Shown: one piece after another, positions 49,077 to 58,170 of the stretch
Layout of the letters: each line of letters begins with the position of its first letter
How positions within the stretch are numbered: position 1 is the stretch's first letter
Assembly (NCBI GenBank): GCA_900752065.1
Contig: CAADTT010000122.1
Location: 1-64,000, forward strand
Reading direction: 5' to 3'
Length of the DNA stretch: 64,000 nt
Origin: Lachnospiraceae bacterium
GTDB taxonomy: Bacteria > Bacillota > Clostridia > Lachnospirales > Lachnospiraceae
Notes under the pieces: generated by a model
Told to the model about the DNA's origin: nothing
What the model saw: the letters and a program-made list of their open reading frames with translations, nothing else
Database searches by the model: none
Position numbers and translations under genes: made by a program

Positions 49077-49964
49077 ATGGAACAGCATTTATCCTTATAC
49101 AAAATATTTTACACAGTCGCCCAGGAAAAAAATATCTCACGGGCAGCCGCATCCCTGTACATCAGTCAGCCTGCCATCAGCAAATCAATCCGAAAGCTGG
49201 AAGACTCTCTGGGTGCCACGTTGTTTTCCCGCAGCTCCAGAGGCGTACAGCTCACAGCAGAAGGAAAACTCCTGTTTCAATACGTGAGTTCAGCCTTTGA
49301 TACATTGAAAACCGGAGAAGAACAGCTTCATCAGATGACTGAGCTTGGCATCGGACATCTCAGAATCGGCGTAAGCACAACTCTGTGCAAATATATGCTT
49401 CTGCCCTATCTGCAAAAATTTATAGAACTTTATCCAAACATCCGGATTTCCATCAAATGCCAGTCCAGCAATCATACGCTTCAGCTTCTGAATGAACGGC
49501 ATATTGACATTGGCTTCATCGGAAAACCCTCTTCTACCGAAAATATCCTGTTTTTTCCGCTGGATGAAATAGAAGATATCTTCGTAGCCACAAAAAGCTA
49601 TATCAATAACCTTTCCCTGAAAGATTCCGAAAACAGCCTTTTCCATTCGGCCACCCTGATGCTTCTGGATAAAGAAAATATGACCCGTCAGTATATCAAT
49701 GACTATTTAAAAGAACAGCAGATAGAGCCTGGAAATATTCTGGAAGTTACAACCATGGATCTGCTGATTGAGTTTGCCAAGATCAGCCTGGGCATTGCCT
49801 GCGTCATTCGCCAGTTTGTCCAGCCGGAGCTGAATTCCGGAATCCTGACGGAAATTCCCCTGTCGGCTCCTCTCCACAAAAGAGAAGTCGGCTTTGCCTG
49901 TCTGAATTCTGGTCAGCACAGCCATGCCATGCAGGCATTTCTGGATTTCTGCTGTTCCCAGTAA
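49077..49964 (+). CDS. LysR family transcriptional regulator
   Basis: This 295-residue regulator has a winged helix at about 1-60 (LYKIFYTVAQEKNISRAAASLYISQPAISKSIRKLEDSLG, the last part recognising DNA) and a periplasmic-binding-type effector domain from about 90 on. Divergent placement from leuCD suggests it may activate leucine genes in response to an intermediate, like other leu regulators. This is inference from position. The ribosome site is GAAAGG. Confidence 0.9.
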   Translation: MEQHLSLYKIFYTVAQEKNISRAAASLYISQPAISKSIRKLEDSLGATLFSRSSRGVQLTAEGKLLFQYVSSAFDTLKTGEEQLHQMTELGIGHLRIGVSTTLCKYMLLPYLQKFIELYPNIRISIKCQSSNHTLQLLNERHIDIGFIGKPSSTENILFFPLDEIEDIFVATKSYINNLSLKDSENSLFHSATLMLLDKENMTRQYINDYLKEQQIEPGNILEVTTMDLLIEFAKISLGIACVIRQFVQPELNSGILTEIPLSAPLHKREVGFACLNSGQHSHAMQAFLDFCCSQ

Positions 49965-50056
49965 GTAAACACTGTAATCAAGCTTTTCTTTTTCTTCAAA
50001 AAAAGGTATACTGGAAAGAAAAACGTAAATTTATTACAGGAAAGGTGGTTGAACAC

Positions 50057-50911
50057 ATGAAGCAAAAAACAAAACGTATTCTGCTCTGTCTGTTGACGCT
50101 GGCACTGGTTCTTACGCTTCCCGTAAGCGCTCAGGCCGCAGGCAAGACGAAGAAAGCAAAAGCTCAGGTAAAAATGAACCGGCTGAAAAAACAGGTCACC
50201 AGCTACATAAAAAAAAGCTGCCCTATTTCAGCCAACGGGCAATCCTCCTCTACTGCATGGTCTGTCTATGTAAAGGATTTAAAGACCGGCGCAAAATTTA
50301 CAATCAATGATAAATCCTTTTTTTCCGCCAGTACCATCAAGCTGTATGCAATGGCAACTGCCTACGACCAGGCAAAAAAGAAAAAGCTGAATCTGTCGCC
50401 ATATCTGGAGTCCCAGATCCGCAGCATGATCAATGTCAGCAGCAATGATGCCTTCAACAATCTTGTTTATAATTATCTGGGCGCCGGCACGATCAATAAA
50501 TTCTGCAAAGCGCATAAATTCAAACAGACGCAGCAGTATACCCCCTGCGGCAGCGGAAATTCTGCGGTGGTTGCCGGAGTCAACAAGGCAAATCTGACAA
50601 GTGCTGAAAACTGCGGCAGGCTTTTGGAAAAAATCTACCGTGGAAAAATGGTTTCAAAATCTGCATCGAAAAAAATGCTTTCCTACCTTCGTTCCCAGAC
50701 GATCCGAACAAAAATACCGCAGGGTGTTCCCTACGGTATCGCAACGGCAAATAAAACAGGGGAAAGCGGCACCATACAAAACGATACCGCTATTGTCTAC
50801 GGAAAAAAGACTACCTACGTGATCTGCGTATTTACCAACACAAATAATCCTTCCAGAGCGATCAGTTGTATCCAGCAGATCTCACGTATGGTCTACAATG
50901 CATTAAATTAG
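50057..50911 (+). CDS. Secreted serine hydrolase, class A beta-lactamase fold
   Basis: This exported protein has 284 residues. The signal peptide is at about 1-28 (ILLCLLTLALVLTLPVSAQAA). Active-site motifs are SASTIK (Ser92, Lys95), SSND (Ser129, Asn130) and NKTGES (KTG). The Glu of the class A omega loop (ExxLN) is not seen at the expected place, so it may be a peptidoglycan-acting or non-lactamase relative rather than a resistance enzyme. The ATG at 50057 lies 8 bases after AGGTGG; one at 50045 is closer to the ribosome site than usual. Single gene. Confidence 0.87.
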   Translation: MKQKTKRILLCLLTLALVLTLPVSAQAAGKTKKAKAQVKMNRLKKQVTSYIKKSCPISANGQSSSTAWSVYVKDLKTGAKFTINDKSFFSASTIKLYAMATAYDQAKKKKLNLSPYLESQIRSMINVSSNDAFNNLVYNYLGAGTINKFCKAHKFKQTQQYTPCGSGNSAVVAGVNKANLTSAENCGRLLEKIYRGKMVSKSASKKMLSYLRSQTIRTKIPQGVPYGIATANKTGESGTIQNDTAIVYGKKTTYVICVFTNTNNPSRAISCIQQISRMVYNALN

Positions 50912-50963
50912 TCAAATGTGCAGGCGGCTTGCCCACTGGGTTCATTAATAAGCTGCGAAAAAA

Positions 50964-50986
50964 GGCTGCGTCTTTAAGACGCAGCC
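50964..50986 (-). terminator. Terminator of ilvC
   Basis: GGCTGCGTCT and AGACGCAGCC form a perfect 10-bp stem with a TTA loop. On the minus strand it is followed by six T, just past the ilvC stop. It may also stop the serine hydrolase transcript. Confidence 0.85.
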
Positions 50987-51000
50987 CCTTTATGCCTTGA

Positions 51001-52020
51001 TTAGTTATTGATCAGCTTATCCTCATCACTCCAGCTATAGAGTTTACGAACCTCAGCACCAACAACCTCTGCCGGATGCTCTGCCGCTTTTCTTCTCATA
51101 GCTCTGAAGTGAGCCTGTCCGCCTGCCGGTGACATATCCAGCAGGAAGTCTTTTGCGAAAGAACCATCCTGAATGTTCGCCAGGATCTGCTTCATAGCTT
51201 TCTTTGTATCCTCTGTGATGATCTTCGGTCCGGTGATGTAATCGCCGTACTCTGCGGTATTGGAGATAGAATATCTCATTCCTGCAAAGCCTGACTGGTA
51301 GATCAGATCTACGATCAGCTTCATCTCGTGGATACACTCGAAATATGCGTTTCTCGGATCATATCCAGCCTCAACCAGAGTCTCAAAGCCTGCCTGCATC
51401 AGCGCACATACACCGCCGCAGAGAACTGCCTGCTCACCGAACAGGTCTGTTTCTGTCTCTGTACGGAAGGTAGTCTCCAAAACGCCAGCTCTGGCTCCGC
51501 CGATTCCCAGCGCATAAGCCAGTGCCAGATCCAGAGCCTTTCCGGTAGCATTCTGCTGTACAGCTACAAGACAAGGTACACCTTTTCCTGCCTGATACTC
51601 GCTTCTTACCGTATGGCCCGGTCCCTTCGGTGCGATCATCGTTACGTCTACATCTGCAGGCGGTACGATCTGTCCGAAGTGGATGGCAAAACCATGAGCA
51701 AACATCAACATATTTCCTGCTTCAAGGTTCGGCTCGATATCCTTCTTGTACATAGCTGCCTGCTTCTCATCATTGATCAGAATCATGATGATATCAGCCT
51801 GTTTTGCTGCTTCTGCCGCTGTATAAACCTTAAAGCCCTGTTCTTCTGCCTTTTTCCAGGATTTGCTGCCTTCATAAAGACCGATAATTACATTACATCC
51901 GGACTCCTTCAGGTTCAGTGCATGTGCATGTCCCTGGCTGCCGTATCCGATGATTGCGATGGTCTTTCCCTCTAATAAAGAGAGATTGCAGTCTTCCTGA
52001 TAATAAATTTGTGCTGCCAT
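51001..52020 (-). CDS. ilvC: Ketol-acid reductoisomerase
   Basis: It makes dihydroxy acids for valine, isoleucine and pantothenate synthesis. From MAAQIYYQEDC the protein has 339 residues, the short class I type. The nucleotide loop is IIGYGSQGHAHALNLKESG, where the Gly-Tyr-Gly-Ser-Gln-Gly motif is complete. PKGPGHTVRSEYQAG and the metal site GSFAKDFLLD are present. The start lies 8 bases after GGAGG. It follows ilvN by about 70 bases. Confidence 0.97.
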   Translation of the reverse strand: MAAQIYYQEDCNLSLLEGKTIAIIGYGSQGHAHALNLKESGCNVIIGLYEGSKSWKKAEEQGFKVYTAAEAAKQADIIMILINDEKQAAMYKKDIEPNLEAGNMLMFAHGFAIHFGQIVPPADVDVTMIAPKGPGHTVRSEYQAGKGVPCLVAVQQNATGKALDLALAYALGIGGARAGVLETTFRTETETDLFGEQAVLCGGVCALMQAGFETLVEAGYDPRNAYFECIHEMKLIVDLIYQSGFAGMRYSISNTAEYGDYITGPKIITEDTKKAMKQILANIQDGSFAKDFLLDMSPAGGQAHFRAMRRKAAEHPAEVVGAEVRKLYSWSDEDKLINN

Positions 52021-52089
52021 TTTCATTTCCTCCAAATTCTTAATATATTTGTTAAAGGTTGTTGAAAGCCTCTAGCTAACTTATGTATA

Positions 52090-52587
52090 TTACAGGTATC
52101 TGACGTCATCAGCGCCCCTGGACAGTCCGGTAATACCAGTACGCGCCAGTTCCAGAATCTCATAATCCTTCAAAAGATCAATGAACGCTTCGATCTTTGA
52201 CTGATTTCCTGTCATCTCGATCGTAAGGGAATCCACTCCCACATCCACGATATTCGCACGGAAAATTCCGGCAACGGAAACGATATCCTGACGTTCCTTC
52301 GCCTCTGCCCTGACCTTGATAAGAATCAATTCGCGGGTTACGCTCTCCCCTTCTTTCAATGTCTTAATATCCACAACATCGATCAACTTCGCCAACTGCT
52401 TTGTAATCTGATCGAGAATCAGCTCATCCCCGCGAACCACTACTGTCATTCTGGAATATCTCGGATCAGCCGTCTCACCAACAGTCAGGCTGTCAATATT
52501 GTAACCCCTGCGGCTGAACAGCCCTGCCACACGGCTCAATACACCTGATGTATTGTCAACTAACATAGATAATACTCGTCTCTTCAT
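52090..52587 (-). CDS. ilvN: Acetolactate synthase small (regulatory) subunit
   Basis: This regulatory partner of IlvB is inhibited by valine. It has 165 residues. The N-terminal ACT domain (about 4-75) is RRVLSMLVDNTSGVLSRVAGLFSRRGYNIDSL, with the second ACT-like half after. The catalytic ilvB is about 9.4 kb away (62009-63694), so this organism splits the subunits. It heads ilvN-ilvC with its own promoter. Confidence 0.95.
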   Translation of the reverse strand: MKRRVLSMLVDNTSGVLSRVAGLFSRRGYNIDSLTVGETADPRYSRMTVVVRGDELILDQITKQLAKLIDVVDIKTLKEGESVTRELILIKVRAEAKERQDIVSVAGIFRANIVDVGVDSLTIEMTGNQSKIEAFIDLLKDYEILELARTGITGLSRGADDVRYL

Positions 52588-52648
52588 GAAAAACCCTGCT
52601 TTCTCTGACTTGATACGGAAATCTTCTATGATTTCCTTTCGTTATGTC

Positions 52649-52677
52649 ATTGTACCAACTATTATTTTCTTTGTCAA
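52649..52677 (-). promoter_or_regulatory. Promoter of ilvNC
   Basis: On the minus strand TTGACA (52677-52672), 17 bases, TACAAT (52654-52649). The leader is about 55 bases, too short for a T-box or attenuator. Confidence 0.8.
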
Positions 52678-52732
52678 TAAGAAACTGCTTTACTAAGGTA
52701 AACTGTAAAACTGTAAAAACCCCCGCATTGGT

Positions 52733-53179
52733 TCATTTTCCTCTCATTTCACAGTTTTTTCCACATTTCTCCTCACATTCTTTGTAACAGTTATAACAAT
52801 ACTGGATAATTTCTTTTCGCGTGATGATTCCGATAAAAATCTGATTATCATCGATCACCGGGACAAAATTCTGGTTCATGGATGTGAGCACCAGATCCTC
52901 CATATCACAGTTTACATTTACCGGATCGTTGTACCAGCGTCTCGGTATAGAGCTTAATGGAATATCTTCCGCCTTATGCAGATCCAACAGATATTTATCC
53001 TTAATACTCCACAAAAAATCCCCCTCGGTAATTGTGCCTACATAATTTCCCGCTCGGCTGATGATCGGAATTGCCGAATATCTGTGATATTCCATTTTCT
53101 CAAGAGCCTGCCGCAGAGAATAGTCCTCATACAAATACGCAACCTCGCTCTTGGGTGTCAAAAAAAATAGTACATTCAT
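52733..53179 (-). CDS. CBS-pair protein with Cys-rich tail
   Basis: This 148-residue protein has two CBS motifs (about 5-60 and 75-128), the type that binds adenine nucleotides. It begins MNVLFFLTPKSEVAYLYEDYSLRQALEKMEY. The last 22 residues hold five cysteines (CYNCYKECEEKCGKNC), which could bind a metal. Function unknown; no partner is fused. The ribosome site is GAGGTG. It stands alone between ilvNC and the LCP gene. Confidence 0.88.
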   Translation of the reverse strand: MNVLFFLTPKSEVAYLYEDYSLRQALEKMEYHRYSAIPIISRAGNYVGTITEGDFLWSIKDKYLLDLHKAEDIPLSSIPRRWYNDPVNVNCDMEDLVLTSMNQNFVPVIDDNQIFIGIITRKEIIQYCYNCYKECEEKCGKNCEMRGK

Positions 53180-53265
53180 CTGTAATCCTTACACCTCATT
53201 TCGTAAATCCATCTCTCTTGTATCATATGCACTGCCGCTTCTGTCCTGACAGCACTTTTTTCAAA

Positions 53266-53292
53266 AAGGCTGCCGCAGGATTGCAGCAGCCC
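53266..53292 (-). terminator. Terminator of the glgB-mscS-csoR-LCP run
   Basis: GGCTGC (53268-53273) and GCAGCC (53286-53291) with inner pairing form a stem, followed on the minus strand by TTTTTG. It lies 15 bases after the LCP stop. Confidence 0.7.
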
Positions 53293-53306
53293 TTCTATTT
53301 CCTGTC

Positions 53307-54470
53307 TTATTCGGAATCTCCGCCATCCTCTGCGTCTGATCCCGTTTCGCTCTCCAGCTTTTGCTTATCCTCAGTCGTCAGCTCATCGCCATTGCTCTGA
53401 TAATTCTCACTGCTGGATGCGGTATCCTCTGTAAAGCCTGTCCGCTCGATAATATAATTGCTCCGCTCCAAGACATCCGCGGAGGGCGTATATTCCTCAT
53501 TGTCAAAAAGGAAGGTGTGAAGCTCATCCACATTCTTTTCCAACGTAACCGGAACTTCCTCATCGCTGCCGTCCGACCAGGTTCTGTGCCAGAACGGGAA
53601 ACCTGATGTCGCTCCGATCTTATAGGAAAGCATGCTCATACCCATGGAAAGTATTTCGCTTTTTGAAATATTGGTGCTGATCTTCGGGAATACATGATCC
53701 ATGATCCTTGTCAGAGTTGAAATATCGGATTTTTTCGCTTTGTCCACGATTTTTGCTATCACCTCTCTCTGTCGAAGCGTACGCTTAAAATCATTTCCTG
53801 CCGTGTAACGGATCCGACAATAAGAAGTCGCCTGTACGCCGTCCATCAGATAAGTTCCCTCTCCCGGAAGAGGTTCATAATCCTTCTCAGCTACCTTGGA
53901 GACACTGACACAGTAATTGTTCAGATGCACTGCCTCATCCTCTGTAACTGTGATCTCGATACCGCCCAACTCATCAATGATATCCGTCAGAGCGCTGAAA
54001 TCCACCATCACATATTGCTGAATGTCCAGATCCAGGTTCGTATTCAGCATACTGATGGCCCATTCCATTCCTCCGTTTGGATAGGCTGCATTGGCTTTGC
54101 TGTACCGGTCTTCCCCGATATTCAGGTATGTATCCCGGTAAATGGATACCAGTCTTACTTCCTTTGTGTCATTATTAATGCTCGCAATGATAATCGTATC
54201 CGTATTGGTCTTATTTTCGTCCACGCCGAACAGCGCAATATTCATATAGCCCTTTAACGCAGCGTCTGTCTCCGCCGTCTTATTGATAATGACCTTTTCC
54301 GTATCCAGCTCTTTAATTTCAATCTTATTCAGCTCCTTATCAAGCTGTATGTACGCGAAGGCAACTCCACATACCAGGAAAAGCATGATTACTTCAACGA
54401 TAAAAAGAATTTTTCTTCTCCTGTATTTTTTATATGCCGCGCTCTTCTTATCCACTCGTCTTTTTCCCAT
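53307..54470 (-). CDS. LytR-CpsA-Psr (LCP) family cell-wall polymer transferase
   Basis: This is a membrane-anchored enzyme of 387 residues that attaches teichoic acids or other polymers to peptidoglycan. A basic N-terminus (KRRVDKKSAAYKKYRRRK) precedes one membrane segment (about 24-44). The LCP domain (about 75-285) includes NIALFGVDENKTNTDTIIIASINNDTKEVRLVSIYRDTY and later CRIRYTAGNDFKRTLRQREVI, with the Asp and Arg residues that hold the lipid pyrophosphate. The C-terminal tail is acidic and Ser-rich. It lies 13 bases after csoR. Confidence 0.94.
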   Translation of the reverse strand: MGKRRVDKKSAAYKKYRRRKILFIVEVIMLFLVCGVAFAYIQLDKELNKIEIKELDTEKVIINKTAETDAALKGYMNIALFGVDENKTNTDTIIIASINNDTKEVRLVSIYRDTYLNIGEDRYSKANAAYPNGGMEWAISMLNTNLDLDIQQYVMVDFSALTDIIDELGGIEITVTEDEAVHLNNYCVSVSKVAEKDYEPLPGEGTYLMDGVQATSYCRIRYTAGNDFKRTLRQREVIAKIVDKAKKSDISTLTRIMDHVFPKISTNISKSEILSMGMSMLSYKIGATSGFPFWHRTWSDGSDEEVPVTLEKNVDELHTFLFDNEEYTPSADVLERSNYIIERTGFTEDTASSSENYQSNGDELTTEDKQKLESETGSDAEDGGDSE

Positions 54471-54483
54471 CTCACATATCCTC

Positions 54484-54852
54484 TTACTTTATAAATCGGT
54501 CGATAGCCTTATTCAGTTCTTCAATGGCCTCTGTATCCCCTGTTTCCACTGCTTCCACCAGACAATGCTGTATATGGTCGTGCAAGATCACCTTGCCCGT
54601 ATTGTTGATGGCAGCCTTCACCGCGGAAAGCTGTATCAGCACTTCGCTGCAGTCCCGTCCCGACTCTACCATCTTCTTGATCGACTCCAGATGGCCGATC
54701 GCCCGGGACAGCCGGTTCAGCACCGCCTTTGTATTCTCATGGGTATGGGTATGTGACCCATGAGAATGTGGGATATTTTCATTTTCATGAGCATGGATAT
54801 GTGTATGCTCATACACACTGCCATCTTCTCTCACATGCTTATGTGGTTCCAT
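54484..54852 (-). CDS. csoR: CsoR-type metal-sensing repressor with His-rich N-terminus
   Basis: This 122-residue protein has the CsoR/RcnR fold at about 42-122. Metal ligands fit copper-sensing CsoR: Cys68, His93 and Cys97, spaced C-x24-H-x3-C. The first 42 residues hold 11 histidines (HTHIHAH, HSHGSHTHTH), which could sequester Ni, Zn or Cu. No copper pump is adjacent; the genes around it are an MscS channel and an LCP enzyme, so its regulon is elsewhere or it regulates this run. The start has GAGTAG. Confidence 0.9.
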   Translation of the reverse strand: MEPHKHVREDGSVYEHTHIHAHENENIPHSHGSHTHTHENTKAVLNRLSRAIGHLESIKKMVESGRDCSEVLIQLSAVKAAINNTGKVILHDHIQHCLVEAVETGDTEAIEELNKAIDRFIK

Positions 54853-54858
54853 ATTCTT

Positions 54859-55749
54859 CTACTCCTTCGCTGCCTGCCGTACAGCCACCTCTAACTGCCG
54901 GTAGGGTATTTCGATTCCCGCTTTATCAAAGGCATACTTTATCTCCTCCGTAAGCCTCCATCTGACTGCAAAATAATCTTCTGATCTCACCCAGACTCTC
55001 CACCCCAGATCCACTGAACTTTCCCCCAGGTTGTCTACAAAGACCTCCACAGGTTCTGTTGTCAGAACTGCCTCGTCCGCAAGCAGAACCTTCTCAATGG
55101 CTTCCTTCGCCTCCCGGATATCCGTCTGGTAAGAAATACCCACAATCTCACGGATCTGACGCTTTTCCTGCGTAGAAATGTTTGTGAGGCTGGTGTTAGA
55201 TAAGCTTCCATTCGGCACACTGACGGTCCGGTTATCCGGTGTCAGCAGGTACGTATAAAAGAGATCGATCTTTTCCACAGTTCCCTCGTTTCCGTTGGCA
55301 TCTTCTTTTATATAATCTCCAACCGAAAAAGGCTTCATCATCAAAAGTATAAATCCTCCGGCAAGATTTGACAAGGATTCTTTTAAAGCAAGTACAATTC
55401 CCACGCCCATAGAGCCCAAAAGGGCGGCAATGGAAGCCGACTGCACCCCCAGATAGGTGGCCAGCCCCGCCACCAGAATGATATAAAGCAGGGCTTTTAC
55501 CAGAGAATCCATGAAATTCAGGGAGCCTTCTTCGACCTGTACTCTTCGGAAAGAACGTTTAAAAAGTCTTTGAATAATCGTAATCACTTTGGAACCGATA
55601 AAAAATATAACTGCGGCAATCACAAGCTTCAGGCCAAAATCAAACATCGCCGGAATCTTCCCATTGATAAATTCCACAAACTGATTGACTTCCTCCGCCT
55701 TTTCCTGCACTGCTTTCGCTACCTGTTCGCCAAGCTCTGTCTCCTGCAT
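54859..55749 (-). CDS. Small-conductance mechanosensitive channel (MscS family)
   Basis: This is a membrane channel of 296 residues that opens under osmotic downshock. It has about three membrane segments (about 37-57, 85-105, 110-140) and a pore helix with the Gly/Ala pattern AALLGSMGVGIVLALKESLSNLAGGFILLMMKPFSVGDYI. The cytosolic vestibule follows. It starts 3 bases after glgB, whose stop lies within the ribosome site. Confidence 0.94.
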   Translation of the reverse strand: MQETELGEQVAKAVQEKAEEVNQFVEFINGKIPAMFDFGLKLVIAAVIFFIGSKVITIIQRLFKRSFRRVQVEEGSLNFMDSLVKALLYIILVAGLATYLGVQSASIAALLGSMGVGIVLALKESLSNLAGGFILLMMKPFSVGDYIKEDANGNEGTVEKIDLFYTYLLTPDNRTVSVPNGSLSNTSLTNISTQEKRQIREIVGISYQTDIREAKEAIEKVLLADEAVLTTEPVEVFVDNLGESSVDLGWRVWVRSEDYFAVRWRLTEEIKYAFDKAGIEIPYRQLEVAVRQAAKE

Positions 55750-55752
55750 TTT

Positions 55753-58077
55753 TTACTCCTCGCTGCGTGCCTTTACATATTTTTCTTCCAGTTCTTCTTT
55801 CAAACTCTTTTTCTTTGCCTGTGTCTTTGCTGTCTCTTTTCTTGCTGATTGATTATCCTTCGCCTTTGGTGCAGATTTCGTATAGGAAAAAATAGAAATC
55901 CCCATCGGCGGAACCTTTATCGTAATCGAATCTTTTCTGTCGTCACACTCTTCCTTTTTCGACTGCTTCAGCCGTGGATTCCCTACGCCGCTGCCGCCAA
56001 ATTCTTTTCTGTCACTGTTAAAGATTTCTTTATACTTTCCGGGATAGGGAACGCCGATCCTGCGGTTCTCATAAACCAGCGGAGAAAAATTACAGACGAT
56101 CAGGAGCATCTCTTCCCTCTTCTTTGTATTTCTCGTAAATACCAGCATATTTTCTTCTGCTGCTATGGCATTGATCCAGGTAAATCCATCCGGGTCATAG
56201 TCCATCTGGTACATAGCCGGATGTTCTCTGTAAAATTTATTCAGTGCTTTCATATAAGCCTGCATCTGGCGGTGCTCCTCATACTCCAGCAGTCCCCATT
56301 CCAGGGAACGCTCCTCCGACCACTCGTCAAACTGAGCAAAATCCTGTCCCATAAAGAGCAGCTTCTTTCCCGGATGACTCATCATAAAGCCGTAAGCAGC
56401 CCGCAGATTCGCAAACTTCTGCGCCCGGTCTCCCGGCATCTTTCCGATCATAGATGCCTTGCCGTGAACCACCTCATCATGGGACAGCGTCAGAATAAAG
56501 TTCTCGCTGTAAGCATATACCATACTGAAGGTCAGTTCTCCGTGAGCGCCTCCCCGGAACAGCGGGTCTAAGGACATATAGCGGATAAAATCATTCATCC
56601 AGCCCATATTCCATTTATAGTCAAATCCCAGCCCGTCCTCCTCCACGGAGCCGGTAACCTTCGGCCAGGCGGTAGATTCCTCCGCGATCAGCATTACATC
56701 GGGATATTTCTGTTTAAAGATAGAATTTAAATGCTTCAAAAACTCAATGGCCTCCAGATTCTCATTGCCGCCATACATATTGGCAACCCATTCTCCATCC
56801 TTTTTTCCGTAGTCCAGATAAAGCATAGATGCCACCGCATCCATACGAATACCATCCGCATGATACTTTTCTGCCCAGAACAATGCATTGGCGATCAGAA
56901 AATTCTTCACCTCCGGCCTGCCGTAATTATAGATCAGAGTTCCCCAGTCCGGATGCCATCCCTGGCGGGGATCCAGATGCTCGTAGAGACAGGTTCCGTC
57001 AAAAGCACACAGGCCAAAGGGATCTCGCGGGAAATGTGCCGGAACCCAGTCCAGGATCACACCGATTCCCTGCTCATGCATATAGTTCATAAAATACATG
57101 AAATCCTCCGGCGATCCATACCGGCTGGTAGGTGCATAATATCCTGTCACCTGATACCCCCAGGAACCGTCAAAAGGATGCTCCATGACTGGCAAAAGCT
57201 CCACATGGGTATATCCCATTTCTTTGACGTATTCCGCCAGCATCGGCGCGATCTCTCTGTAATTGTAAAAGATCCGCCCCTCTTCCTCCGGCTTTTTCCA
57301 GGAGCCAAGGTGCATTTCATAGATTGAGATGGGCGATTTTTCACTCTGCATCCCTTTTCTGCTCTTCATATAAGCGTCATCCGTCCAGGTAAAGTCTGTC
57401 AGGTCTGCCACCACGGAAGCATTCGCAGGCCGCAGCTCTGCCGCGTTTGCGTACGGATCAGATTTCAGGAAAACCAGTCCTCCCTTTGCCTTCAGCTCGT
57501 ACTTGTAAATCGTCCCTGTTTTCATCCCCGGAACAAACAATTCAAAAATACCGGAATCCCACAGCCGCCTCATGGGAAGCCGCCTTCCGTCCCAGTGTAC
57601 CTGGTCGCACACGACGCTCACACGCATGGCATTCGGCGCCCACACAGCAAAATGCACGCCCTCCACGCCGTTTACCGTCATGGGATGAGCCCCCAGCTTC
57701 TCATATATATCATAGCAGATGCCCGCGTTAAACTTTTTTGTGTCCTTCTCTGTGATCTGCGGTTCAAATGCATAGGGATCACGGAATTCCTCTTTGACCC
57801 CCTCCGCATATTCCGCACATATCATATAAGACGGAATTCTTTTTCTCGGAAGCAGCAAGGCAAAAAAACCTTCCTCATCTTCCATGATCATCGGATATTC
57901 TTTTTTCGTCCCATCTATCTTTACAGAAGCCTTTACTGCCCCCGGCAAAAATGACTGAATTAAGATTCCCGCTTCCGTCACATGCGGTCCCAGAATCCTG
58001 TGGGGATTGTCCTCCTCCGAATATACGAGTGCTTCGATTCCTGCCCAGTCCATCATATCATATAATTTCTCTTCCAT
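55753..58077 (-). CDS. glgB: 1,4-alpha-glucan branching enzyme
   Basis: This GH13 enzyme makes alpha-1,6 branches in glycogen. It has 774 residues, longer than the usual 620-730. The start is chosen because GGAGG lies 8 bases before MEEKLYDMMDW. It has a CBM48 region (about 120-225), then the barrel with DGIRMDAVASMLYLDYG (nucleophile Asp), LIAEESTAWPKVTG (acid/base Glu) and TLSHDEVVHGK. After the C-terminal beta domain that ends SIFSY, an added tail of about 43 Lys/Glu-rich residues follows. No glgA, glgC or glgP is in the window. Confidence 0.96.
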   Translation of the reverse strand: MEEKLYDMMDWAGIEALVYSEEDNPHRILGPHVTEAGILIQSFLPGAVKASVKIDGTKKEYPMIMEDEEGFFALLLPRKRIPSYMICAEYAEGVKEEFRDPYAFEPQITEKDTKKFNAGICYDIYEKLGAHPMTVNGVEGVHFAVWAPNAMRVSVVCDQVHWDGRRLPMRRLWDSGIFELFVPGMKTGTIYKYELKAKGGLVFLKSDPYANAAELRPANASVVADLTDFTWTDDAYMKSRKGMQSEKSPISIYEMHLGSWKKPEEEGRIFYNYREIAPMLAEYVKEMGYTHVELLPVMEHPFDGSWGYQVTGYYAPTSRYGSPEDFMYFMNYMHEQGIGVILDWVPAHFPRDPFGLCAFDGTCLYEHLDPRQGWHPDWGTLIYNYGRPEVKNFLIANALFWAEKYHADGIRMDAVASMLYLDYGKKDGEWVANMYGGNENLEAIEFLKHLNSIFKQKYPDVMLIAEESTAWPKVTGSVEEDGLGFDYKWNMGWMNDFIRYMSLDPLFRGGAHGELTFSMVYAYSENFILTLSHDEVVHGKASMIGKMPGDRAQKFANLRAAYGFMMSHPGKKLLFMGQDFAQFDEWSEERSLEWGLLEYEEHRQMQAYMKALNKFYREHPAMYQMDYDPDGFTWINAIAAEENMLVFTRNTKKREEMLLIVCNFSPLVYENRRIGVPYPGKYKEIFNSDRKEFGGSGVGNPRLKQSKKEECDDRKDSITIKVPPMGISIFSYTKSAPKAKDNQSARKETAKTQAKKKSLKEELEEKYVKARSEE

Positions 58078-58170
58078 AAGCATACCCTCCGATACCCGTT
58101 TCTTTTTATCTTACCATAAAATATTTTTCCTGAAAAGAAAAACAGGAGGAAAACACAAAACTGTCATATT

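Noticed and set aside
54720..54830. Inverted and direct CATG/GTATG repeats in csoR
   Set aside because: They come from coding for a His/Thr-rich peptide (CAT, CAC, ATG on the other strand), so no separate DNA function needs to be assumed.
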